Assembly: GCA_023265785.1 (NCBI GenBank)
Contig: JAHFSL010000151.1
Coordinates: 1 to 6,414 of the forward strand
Direction of reading: 5' to 3'
Origin: Candidatus Coatesiibacteriota bacterium
GTDB lineage: Bacteria > Oederibacteriota > CAKKQC01
Length of the DNA: 6,414 nucleotides
Position 1 is the stretch's first letter, and every line of letters starts with the position of its first letter. Below, in pieces: positions 1 through 5,715 of this stretch. The position numbers and the translations under genes were made by a program. Below the pieces are notes generated by a model. That model was given only the letters and a program-made list of their open reading frames with translations, had not been told where the DNA came from and did not search any database.

Positions 1-85
1 GGAGGGTTGCGGGGAATGGTAACCCAGGAGACTTGAAATCTCCCGCCGCGCAAGTGGCTTCCAGGTTCGAGTCCTGGACCCTCCG
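1..85 (+). tRNA. tRNA-Ser, anticodon UGA
   Basis: The cloverleaf can be folded by eye. The acceptor stem is 1-7 with 78-84, and the discriminator base is G85, as is usual for serine. The anticodon stem is 27-31 with 39-43 around the loop CTTGAAA, which places TGA at 34-36. A long variable arm pairs 45-49 (GCCGC) with 54-58 (GTGGC) around GCAA, and this makes it class II. The T arm is 61-77 with loop TTCGAGT. No CCA is encoded, since ATA follows G85, so CCA must be added by the nucleotidyltransferase. It should read UCA and other UCN codons by wobble. It is followed 17 bases later by a second serine tRNA and is probably co-transcribed with it. The promoter would lie left of the window. Confidence 0.96.
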
Positions 86-86
86 A

Positions 87-92
87 TATACT
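87..92 (+). promoter_or_regulatory. Possible -10 element (TATACT) between the two tRNA genes
   Basis: The 17-base spacer between the two serine tRNAs contains TATACT, a 5 of 6 match to the sigma70 -10 consensus, in otherwise GC-rich DNA. It ends 10 bases before the second tRNA, so a start around 98-100 would give an almost leaderless tRNA precursor. No good -35 is visible; the region it would occupy is the T arm of the first tRNA. It may be chance or just processing-spacer sequence. Confidence 0.2.
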
Positions 93-102
93 AGGGACTC
101 CT

Positions 103-193
103 GGAGAGGTGGCCGAGTGGCCTAAGGCGGCGGTTTGCTAAACCGCTATCGGGGCTAAAACTCTGATCCCGGGTTCGAATCCCGGCCTCTCCG
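103..193 (+). tRNA. tRNA-Ser, anticodon GCU
   Basis: The acceptor stem pairs 103-109 (GGAGAGG) with 186-192 (CCTCTCC), and G193 is the discriminator. The anticodon stem is 130-134 with 142-146 around the loop TTGCTAA, so the anticodon GCT is at 137-139 and the tRNA reads AGC and AGU. The variable arm is long: 148-154 pairs with 161-167 in seven pairs, two of them G-T. The T arm is 169-185 with loop TTCGAAT. CCA is not encoded. The 3' end is only 2 bases from the stop codon of serS on the opposite strand, leaving no room for a separate terminator. Together with the UGA tRNA it covers both serine codon boxes, though further UCN isoacceptors would be expected elsewhere in the genome. Confidence 0.97.
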
Positions 194-195
194 GC

Positions 196-1485
196 TTACT
201 TCGCGATTGAGGTTGCGCCGCCCATGTAGGGGCGGAGGGCGTCGGGGACGGTGATGGAGCCGTCGGCTTCCTGGTAGTTTTCCAGGATCGCCACGAAGGT
301 GCGGCCGACGGCCAGTCCGGAGCCGTTCAGGGTGTGGACGAGTTCCACTTTTGCCTTGGGATCGCGCTTGAACCGGACTTGGGCGCGGCGGGCCTGGAAG
401 TCGGTGGCGTTGGAGATGGAGGAGATCTCGCGCCACTCATTCTGGCCGGGGAGCCACACTTCCGGGTCGCAGGTCCGGGCCATGGCCGAGGAGATGTCGG
501 CGGCACACAGGTGCATCAACCGGTAGGGGAGATTCAGCCCCTGCAGGACGGCCTCGGCATGGCCGATCATCTCCTCATGGACGGCCGCCGAGTCCTCGGG
601 CCGGACGAACTGGAACATCTCCACCTTGTCGAACTGGTGGACCCGGATCAGGCCCCGGGTGTCCTTGCCGGCGGCCCCGGCTTCCTTGCGGAAGCAGGGG
701 GTGTAGGCCACATATTTCACCGGCAGGCGGGCGCCCTCCAGGATCTCCTCCCGGTGGATGTTGAGGAGCGAGACCTCGCTGGTGCCGATGAGCCACAGGT
801 CCTCGGGAGCCGGCAGGTGGTACATGTCCTCCGCAATGAATGGCAGGTGCCCCGCGCCCTCCTCGGCGGCGGTACGGGTCAGGAGGGGCGGGGCCACCTC
901 GGTATAGCCATGCTTGGTGGTGTGGAGGTCCAGCATGTACTGGATCAGGGCCCGGGAAAGCCGTGCCCCGGCCCCGGTCAGCAGGGGGAACCGGGAGCCG
1001 GCGATCTTGGCCGCGCGTTCCATATCAAGAATGCCGAGGTTCTCGCCGACCTCCCAGTGGGGCTTTGGGCTGAAGGTGAAGGTCCGGGGCGTACCCCACC
1101 TGCGCAGTTCCACATTGTCCGCGCTGGACGCACCCGGCGGCACGATCTCCAGCGGCATGTTGGGGATTCGGAGATTGAGGGCGTGGAAGGATTCCTCGGC
1201 GGCCGTCCGCTGTTGTTCGAGCGCGGGGAGGTCCTGGTCAAGTTTCTTCATCTCCTCCATCAGGGTGAGGGCGGCGGAAGACTCGGCCGTCTTGTCCCGC
1301 TTGTGCCGACCGAACATCTCGGCCTTGGAGTTTTTCAGGGCCCGCAATTCGTCCACGCGCATCTGGAGCCTGCGTCGATGTTCATCGGCCGCCAGCACCG
1401 CATCCAGGTCCACCCGGGACCGGCGCTTGGCCAACCCCTTCCGGACGGTCTCCGGGTCGTCCTTGAGGAGTTTGGGATCAATCAC
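196..1485 (-). CDS. serS: Seryl-tRNA synthetase (SerRS)
   Basis: Cytoplasmic class II aminoacyl-tRNA synthetase of 429 residues, the usual bacterial length. It activates serine with ATP and charges all tRNA-Ser isoacceptors (also tRNA-Sec where present). Residues about 27-105 are charged and heptad-like, matching the N-terminal coiled-coil arm that grips the long variable arm of tRNA-Ser. The catalytic domain shows the serine-binding TSE loop (235-237), motif 2 with CFRKEAG (264-270) followed by TRGLIRVHQFDKVEMF (276-291), the EISSISN/DFQARR segment (353-367), and motif 3 HTLNGSGLAVGRT (384-396). All catalytic motifs look intact. The start is the GTG at 1485-1483: MIDPKLLKDDPE is the family's normal N terminus, and this codon overlaps the argC stop as GTGA. 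No Shine-Dalgarno is seen, so translation is probably coupled to argC. The reading frame remains open for 96 codons upstream, inside argC, without SerRS-like sequence. The gene converges on the two tRNA-Ser genes. Confidence 0.97.
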   Translation of the reverse strand: MIDPKLLKDDPETVRKGLAKRRSRVDLDAVLAADEHRRRLQMRVDELRALKNSKAEMFGRHKRDKTAESSAALTLMEEMKKLDQDLPALEQQRTAAEESFHALNLRIPNMPLEIVPPGASSADNVELRRWGTPRTFTFSPKPHWEVGENLGILDMERAAKIAGSRFPLLTGAGARLSRALIQYMLDLHTTKHGYTEVAPPLLTRTAAEEGAGHLPFIAEDMYHLPAPEDLWLIGTSEVSLLNIHREEILEGARLPVKYVAYTPCFRKEAGAAGKDTRGLIRVHQFDKVEMFQFVRPEDSAAVHEEMIGHAEAVLQGLNLPYRLMHLCAADISSAMARTCDPEVWLPGQNEWREISSISNATDFQARRAQVRFKRDPKAKVELVHTLNGSGLAVGRTFVAILENYQEADGSITVPDALRPYMGGATSIAK

Positions 1486-2507
1486 GGGGCGCCGGGACCG
1501 GCGGTGAGGCCGGCCGCCTCGGGGAACACGTACGCGGCATTGAAAGCCTGGATGGCCTGGCCAGCCGCGCCCTTGACGAGGTTGTCCACGGCCGTGACAA
1601 AGATCGCCTCCCGGCCCCGGACGGAGAGCCCCAGGTCGCACCGGTTGGTCCGCGCGACGCCCCGGGTGTCGGGCAGTCCTTCCGTGAGGACCCGGACGAA
1701 CGCGGCCTTCGCGTAGGCGGCCCGCCAGGCGGACAAGACGGCCTCCCGGGAGGTTCCCGGCCGCAGGGAACAATAGATCGTGGACAGAATGCCCCGGTTC
1801 ATCGGGACCAGATGGGGCGTGAAGGTGAGCGCCACGGGCCGGCCAGCCGCCCGGGCCAGCGATTGGGCGATCTCGGGTTCGTGCCGGTGGCTGTGGACGC
1901 CGTACGCCTTCACGTTTTCGTTGACCTCGGAAAACATGAGGTCCGGCCGTGTCTCCGCCCCGGCGCCGGTGACGCCGGACTTGGCGTCCACGATGACGGA
2001 ACCGGCCACCAGCCGCTTCCGGAGCAGGGGCGCCAGCGCCAGCGTCGGGCCGGTAGGGTAACAGCCGGGAACGGCGACAAGCCGGGCCTTCCGCAGGGCC
2101 GCGGCGTGGAGCTCCGGGAGGCCATACACGGCCCGCCGGAGCAGGGCGGGGGCGTCATGGGTGAACCCGTAATGCAGGGGGTATGCCGCCGGATCCTGGA
2201 GCCGGAATGCAGCGGAGAGGTCGAACACCCGGACACCGGCCGCGAGGAGGCCGGGGACGGCCGCCAGCGAGGCGGCGTGCGGAAGCGCAAGGAAAACCGC
2301 CCGGCAGTCCCGTGCCATGGCGGCGGGATCGAACGGCTCCGGAACCACCGGAAGCCGGCCGAAATGCCGGAGCGCCTTCGCCGGATCAGTGGTGTGGCCG
2401 CTGCCGAGGGCGGCGATCCGCACGCGGGGGTGGCCGAGCAGGAGCCGGAGGAGTTCCTGCCCGGCATATCCCGTGACGCCCGCGATCCCGACCGGAATGC
2501 TGTTCAT
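1482..2507 (-). CDS. argC: N-acetyl-gamma-glutamyl-phosphate reductase
   Basis: NADPH-dependent cytoplasmic enzyme that reduces N-acetyl-glutamyl-phosphate to the semialdehyde, the third step of arginine and ornithine synthesis. The 341-residue protein is typical in length for the long ArgC type. The N terminus carries the dinucleotide-binding motif GIAGVTGYAG (7-16). The catalytic cysteine is C149 in VPGCYPT (146-152). The SGVTGAG turn (177-183), the catalytic-histidine region HSHRHEPEI (205-213), TPHLVPMNRG (230-239) and the C-terminal VDNLVKGAAGQAIQ (307-320) are all classic ArgC segments. The ATG at 2507-2505 gives the expected N terminus; no Shine-Dalgarno precedes it. It is the first gene of a two-gene unit with serS, overlapped by 4 bases. 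No argJ, argB or argD is present in the window. Arginine repression would act on the 48-base divergent region, but I see no convincing ARG-box palindrome there. Confidence 0.96.
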   Translation of the reverse strand: MNSIPVGIAGVTGYAGQELLRLLLGHPRVRIAALGSGHTTDPAKALRHFGRLPVVPEPFDPAAMARDCRAVFLALPHAASLAAVPGLLAAGVRVFDLSAAFRLQDPAAYPLHYGFTHDAPALLRRAVYGLPELHAAALRKARLVAVPGCYPTGPTLALAPLLRKRLVAGSVIVDAKSGVTGAGAETRPDLMFSEVNENVKAYGVHSHRHEPEIAQSLARAAGRPVALTFTPHLVPMNRGILSTIYCSLRPGTSREAVLSAWRAAYAKAAFVRVLTEGLPDTRGVARTNRCDLGLSVRGREAIFVTAVDNLVKGAAGQAIQAFNAAYVFPEAAGLTAGPGAP

Positions 2508-2516
2508 GGTTCATCA

Positions 2517-2522
2517 ATGATA
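2517..2522 (-). promoter_or_regulatory. Possible -10 element for argC-serS
   Basis: On the - strand this reads TATCAT, matching TATAAT at five of six positions. Nine bases separate it from the argC ATG, so transcription would begin about 1-4 bases before the start codon, giving a leaderless or nearly leaderless message. That fits the absence of a Shine-Dalgarno. No clear -35 hexamer lies 16-18 bases upstream. Confidence 0.35.
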
Positions 2523-2543
2523 CGGCTGTTCAGGCCATTCCGC

Positions 2544-2549
2544 TACACT
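2544..2549 (+). promoter_or_regulatory. Possible -10 element for the ABC operon
   Basis: TACACT matches the -10 consensus at four of six positions, including the key TA and the final T. Only six bases separate it from the GTG at 2556, so the start of transcription would fall at or next to the start codon. This supports a leaderless first gene and the GTG rather than the upstream ATG as the start. No clear -35 is visible. Confidence 0.3.
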
Positions 2550-2555
2550 GAAACG

Positions 2556-3308
2556 GTGATTCGCATCGTTGGATTGACGAAACAATACGGATCCCTGACC
2601 GCCGTGGATGCCTTGTCGCTGGAGGTGCGCCCGGGTGAGATCTATGGGTTCCTGGGACCCAACGGGGCGGGGAAGACCACGACCATCCGGATTCTGGCGG
2701 GGCTGCTACAGCCCACGGCCGGGAGCGTGGCGGTCGGGGGGCACGACATGGTCCGGGAGCCGGACGCCGCCAAGCGGGCGCTGGGGTATATCGCCGACGA
2801 GCCGCACCCCTACGACCGGCTGACCGGGTTGGAGTTCCTCCTCACGCTGGCCGCGCTCTACGGCATCCCCCCGGGCGACCGGGAGCGGCGCGCCCGCGCC
2901 CAGCTGGAGTTCTTTGGGCTCACGGGGTGGGCGGACGAGCTGGCGGAGTCCTACTCCCACGGGATGCGCCAGAAGCTCATGATTGCGGCGGCCCTGCTCC
3001 ACGAGCCGGCTGTCCTGATTGCCGACGAGCCGCTGGTGGGGCTGGACCCGGCCAGCGCGCGCAAGCTCCGCGACCTGTTCAAGTCGCTCGCGGCCTCGGG
3101 GAAGACCATCCTGTTGGCAACCCATATCCTCGAGATCGCCGAGAAACTTTGTGACCGGGTGGGGATCATGGGCCGGGGCAAGCTCCTGGAGGAGGGCTCG
3201 GTCGGGGAAATCCGCGACCGCCTCCGGCGTCCGGGCAGCAACCTGGAGGAGCTCTTCCTGGAGCTCACGGCGGGGGATTCGATGGGATCCGGGGAGATGG
3301 GCGCATGA
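2556..3308 (+). CDS. ABC-2 type exporter ATP-binding protein (ATPase 1)
   Basis: A 250-residue cytoplasmic nucleotide-binding subunit that should power the membrane protein encoded directly after it. Visible motifs in order are Walker A GPNGAGKTT (34-42), the Q-loop region GYIADEP (77-83), the signature region YSHGMRQK (133-140), Walker B VLIADEP (153-159) with catalytic E158, D-loop GLDP (162-165) and H-loop H190. The Q-loop glutamine is replaced by an acidic residue (D81), and the signature reads YSHGM instead of LSGGQ; from memory, similar variants occur in ATPases paired with this large permease type, so I regard it as active. The start is the GTG at 2556, which gives the family-typical MIRIVGLTKQYG; an in-frame ATG at 2517 would add 13 residues unlike the family. 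There is no Shine-Dalgarno. The stop overlaps the permease start as ATGA. The substrate is unknown. Confidence 0.92.
   Translation: MIRIVGLTKQYGSLTAVDALSLEVRPGEIYGFLGPNGAGKTTTIRILAGLLQPTAGSVAVGGHDMVREPDAAKRALGYIADEPHPYDRLTGLEFLLTLAALYGIPPGDRERRARAQLEFFGLTGWADELAESYSHGMRQKLMIAAALLHEPAVLIADEPLVGLDPASARKLRDLFKSLAASGKTILLATHILEIAEKLCDRVGIMGRGKLLEEGSVGEIRDRLRRPGSNLEELFLELTAGDSMGSGEMGA
3291..3296 (+). promoter_or_regulatory. Shine-Dalgarno for permease 1
   Basis: GGGGAG inside the end of the ATPase 1 gene, 8 bases before the ATG at 3305. It supports that start and gives the permease its own ribosome entry besides coupling through the ATGA overlap. Confidence 0.6.
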
Positions 3309-4975
3309 CCGCGCTGGCGACCCTGCTCGGCGTTCCCTTTCGGGCCGGGATCAACGGCCTGCGGCGGCCGGGGGCGCTGTCCTTGGCGCGGTGGGGCTTC
3401 CTGGGGATTGTGGGCACCGTCGTCCTGGGGCTGGTCTTCGGCTTGCTGGCCATGGTCTTCGCGTACTTCTTTAAACAGCCCGTCATCGGCCCCCTGCTGG
3501 TGTCCCGGATGTTCTCGATGGCCTTGCTTACCTTCTTCTTCATGCTGGTGTACTCCAACATCATGGCGTCCCTGTCCTCGCACTACCTCTCGCGCGACCT
3601 GCCCCTGCTGTTCGCCCTGCCGATCCGGCCGCTGGCCATCTTTGCCGCCAAGGCGGCGGAGGCGGTGGTGGGTTCCTCCTGGATGGTGGTGATGATGTGC
3701 GTGCCGCTGTATGCCGCCTACGGGGTGGTCCGGCATGCGCCCCCCGAATTCTACCTGCTCGCGCCGCTGGCCACGGTGCCCTTCCTGCTGATCCCGGCGG
3801 CCTTGAGCATGGCCCTCAACGCGGGGTTGATCTACCTCTTCCCCGTCCAGCGCATGCGTGAGATCATGCTGTTCTTCGGGACGATCGCCTTCACGGGGTC
3901 GGTGGTGGCGTTCCGGCTGATGGAGCCGGAGAAACTGGTCACGCAGGGGGATGAGATGAAGATCTTCGAGTTCATGAAACTGCTCGCGGCGCCCTCGGCG
4001 CCGTGGCTCCCGTCGGCGTGGGCGGCCGGGGCGGTGGTGGCGGCGGGGAACCTCGCCAACGATCCGCTGGCCTACTGGCTGCACTCGCTTCTCCTGTGGG
4101 GGGGCGCCGCGGCGGCGTGGCTGGCGGCCCTGGCGGTCGCGCACCGGACCTACCTGCCGGCGTGGCAGCACGCCCGGGAGTCCATGGGGGTCAGGCGGGG
4201 CGTGCGGCTGGCGACCCGGTGGCTCCCGCAGGGCGTCGGGCCATATGCGGCCATCGTGCTCAAGGACCTCAAGGTGTTCGTCCGTGAGCCGGCCCAGTGG
4301 GGGCAGGTCCTCCTGCTTTCGTCGCTGGTCCTGATCTATGTCTTCAACATCGCCAAGATCCCGAAGGAGATCGCCACCGGCCTGCGGAGCCTTCTCTTCT
4401 TCCTGAACCTGGGGTTCATCGGGCTGATCCTGACGGCGGTCGCGGCGAGGTTTCTCTTCCCGATGGTGAGCCTGGAGGGGCGGACCTTCGCTGTGCTCCG
4501 GCTGGCGCCCATTTCGATGCGCCGTTACCTGTGGGCGCGCGGTGCGGCGGGGTCGGCGCCGTTGTTTCTCCTGGCGGGGGCGCTGGTGGCGCTCTCGGCA
4601 CCCATGCTCGGCGTGGACCGGTTCATGTCCGGCGTGGCCGCCCTTACGATGCTGGCCATCACGCTGGCGGTCTCGGCGCTGGCGGTCGGGTGCGGGGCCA
4701 TCTTCGCCAAGTTCTCCATCTCCAACCCCGAGGAAATCGTCACCAGCCTCGGCGGGTTTGTCTTCATGGCGCTTTCGATGCTGTTCATCGTGGTGGTGCT
4801 CTGGCTGGAGTCCCAGCCGGTCCGGGTGTACTACTATGCCGAACTCTTCCGGAAGCCCTTCACGTCCGGCGGGATGGCGGCGGGGGTCGGGGTGGTGGTG
4901 GCCGGGCTGACCCTGGTCGTGGTCCGCGGGGCCGTGGGGGCGGGCGCCCGGTCGCTCGCGGGGCGCGACCTGTGA
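3305..4975 (+). CDS. Large ABC-2 type exporter permease, internally duplicated (permease 1)
   Basis: An integral inner-membrane protein of 556 residues, about twice the length of a simple ABC-2 permease. Hydrophobic stretches suggest about 12 membrane segments, near 31-56, 72-90, 121-141, 150-179, 187-204, 256-279, 335-349, 363-384, 414-434, 443-467, 484-501 and 522-541. It resembles the family called putative ABC exporter (I believe Pfam ABC_tran_2, PF16949), with the typical central segment VLKDLKVFVREPAQW (318-332). The two halves look homologous: RDLPLLFALPIRPL (97-110) corresponds to RTFAVLRLAPISMR (393-406), and REIMLFFG (185-192) to EEIVTSLG (476-483). One chain may thus form the whole transmembrane pore, with two copies of ATPase 1. 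The ATG at 3305 overlaps the ATPase stop, and its own stop overlaps the next gene as GTGA. Substrate and direction cannot be read from the sequence; export is inferred from the family. Confidence 0.88.
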   Translation: MTALATLLGVPFRAGINGLRRPGALSLARWGFLGIVGTVVLGLVFGLLAMVFAYFFKQPVIGPLLVSRMFSMALLTFFFMLVYSNIMASLSSHYLSRDLPLLFALPIRPLAIFAAKAAEAVVGSSWMVVMMCVPLYAAYGVVRHAPPEFYLLAPLATVPFLLIPAALSMALNAGLIYLFPVQRMREIMLFFGTIAFTGSVVAFRLMEPEKLVTQGDEMKIFEFMKLLAAPSAPWLPSAWAAGAVVAAGNLANDPLAYWLHSLLLWGGAAAAWLAALAVAHRTYLPAWQHARESMGVRRGVRLATRWLPQGVGPYAAIVLKDLKVFVREPAQWGQVLLLSSLVLIYVFNIAKIPKEIATGLRSLLFFLNLGFIGLILTAVAARFLFPMVSLEGRTFAVLRLAPISMRRYLWARGAAGSAPLFLLAGALVALSAPMLGVDRFMSGVAALTMLAITLAVSALAVGCGAIFAKFSISNPEEIVTSLGGFVFMALSMLFIVVVLWLESQPVRVYYYAELFRKPFTSGGMAAGVGVVVAGLTLVVVRGAVGAGARSLAGRDL

Positions 4976-5715
4976 CCCAGGGCCCGGCGGTCGCCGCCTC
5001 CGGTCTGATGCTCGGATACCGCGGGCGCGTGGCGGTGAACGGACTGACCCTGGAGGTGGCGCGGGGGGAGTTGTTCGGGCTGGCCGGCGCGAACGGGTCG
5101 GGCAAGTCCACCTTCCTGGCCGCGTTGTGCGGGATGCTGGAGCCCGCCGCGGGGGAGCTCCGGGTGCTGGGGCAGGCCATGCCCGCCCGGGCGGACGCCG
5201 TGCGTGCCAGGCTGGGGGTGGCGTTCCAGCACGCCTCCCTCGACAAGTTCCTCACGGTGCGCGAGAACCTCGTGACCGTGGGGCGGTTGTTCGGGATGGG
5301 GGGAAGCCGGCTGGATGGGGCCGTGGGAACCGCGCTGGCGCGGGCCGGGCTGGCGGACCGGGCGGATGATCGCGCGGGCACGCTCTCGGGGGGGCTGGCA
5401 CGCCGGGCGGAGTTGGCGCGCGCGCTCCTGCACGACCCGGAACTCCTCCTGCTGGACGAACCCTCGGCGTCGTTGGATCCGGACGCCCGGCGCGAGTTCT
5501 GGGACCGGCTCAACCTTCTGCGACGGGGGAGCGCGCTGACGATCATCGTCGCCACGCACGACCTGGATGAGGCGGCGCGGTGTGACCGGGTGGCCGTGCT
5601 CGATGAGGGCCGCCTGCTGGCGCTGGACGTTCCGGGAACCCTGCGCGGACGGGCCGTGGCCCGCCCCCCGGGGCTCGAGGACCTGGTGGCGGGGCTCAAG
5701 GGAGGGGCGGCATGA
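4972..5715 (+). CDS. ABC transporter ATP-binding protein (ATPase 2)
   Basis: A 247-residue cytoplasmic ATPase subunit, of the DrrA/NodI/CcmA kind that drives ABC-2 exporters. Motifs are the A-loop Y16, Walker A GANGSGKST (39-47), Q-loop Q86 in VAFQHASLD, signature LSGGLARR (138-145), Walker B LLLLDEP (158-164) with E163, D-loop SASLDP (165-170) and H-loop H196 in VATHD. The only departure is leucine for glutamine at the fifth signature position (LSGGL). It is not a close copy of ATPase 1: Walker A, Q-loop and signature all differ, so it is not a recent tandem duplication. The GTG at 4972 overlaps the permease 1 stop (GTGA). The frame stays open upstream to 4297, but that part is only a shadow of permease 1. 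No clear Shine-Dalgarno exists, so coupling to permease 1 translation is likely. It overlaps permease 2 as ATGA and presumably works with it. Confidence 0.92.
   Translation: MTQGPAVAASGLMLGYRGRVAVNGLTLEVARGELFGLAGANGSGKSTFLAALCGMLEPAAGELRVLGQAMPARADAVRARLGVAFQHASLDKFLTVRENLVTVGRLFGMGGSRLDGAVGTALARAGLADRADDRAGTLSGGLARRAELARALLHDPELLLLDEPSASLDPDARREFWDRLNLLRRGSALTIIVATHDLDEAARCDRVAVLDEGRLLALDVPGTLRGRAVARPPGLEDLVAGLKGGAA
5701..5705 (+). promoter_or_regulatory. Shine-Dalgarno for permease 2
   Basis: GGAGG, within AAGGGAGGGG, lies 6 bases before the ATG at 5712. It is the strongest ribosome binding site in the window and fixes the start of the last gene. Confidence 0.75.

Noticed and set aside
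186..200. Possible bidirectional terminator between the tRNA and serS
   Set aside because: Only 2 bases separate the two genes, no independent hairpin with a T run is visible, and the only pairing is the tRNA acceptor stem itself.
334..1716. Long + strand open frame (460 residues) opposite serS and argC
   Set aside because: It mirrors the two well-identified genes on the other strand. Its translation is rich in G, H, R and P with no recognisable domain, as expected of an antisense shadow in GC-rich DNA.
1486..1773. Upstream extension of the serS frame to a longer 525-residue protein
   Set aside because: This part lies inside argC in another frame, is arginine/glycine/proline-rich and has no SerRS similarity; the normal SerRS N terminus begins at the GTG at 1485.
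1812..2555. Upstream extension of the ATPase 1 frame to a 498-residue protein
   Set aside because: It is antisense to argC and has low-complexity composition. ABC ATPases of this family begin a few residues before the segment starting at 2556. The ATG at 2517 remains a possible but less likely start.
2508..2555. ArgR operator (ARG box) or T-box style leader for argC-serS
   Set aside because: The interval is too short for a T-box, and I could not find a convincing AT-rich palindrome of the ARG-box kind.
2951..4171. - strand open frame of 406 residues opposite ATPase 1 and permease 1
   Set aside because: Its composition is dominated by R, Q, H, G and E repeats typical of the complement of a leucine/alanine-rich membrane protein gene; no domain is recognisable.
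4297..4971. Upstream extension of the ATPase 2 frame
   Set aside because: It is an out-of-frame shadow of permease 1; the ABC domain starts only after the GTG at 4972.
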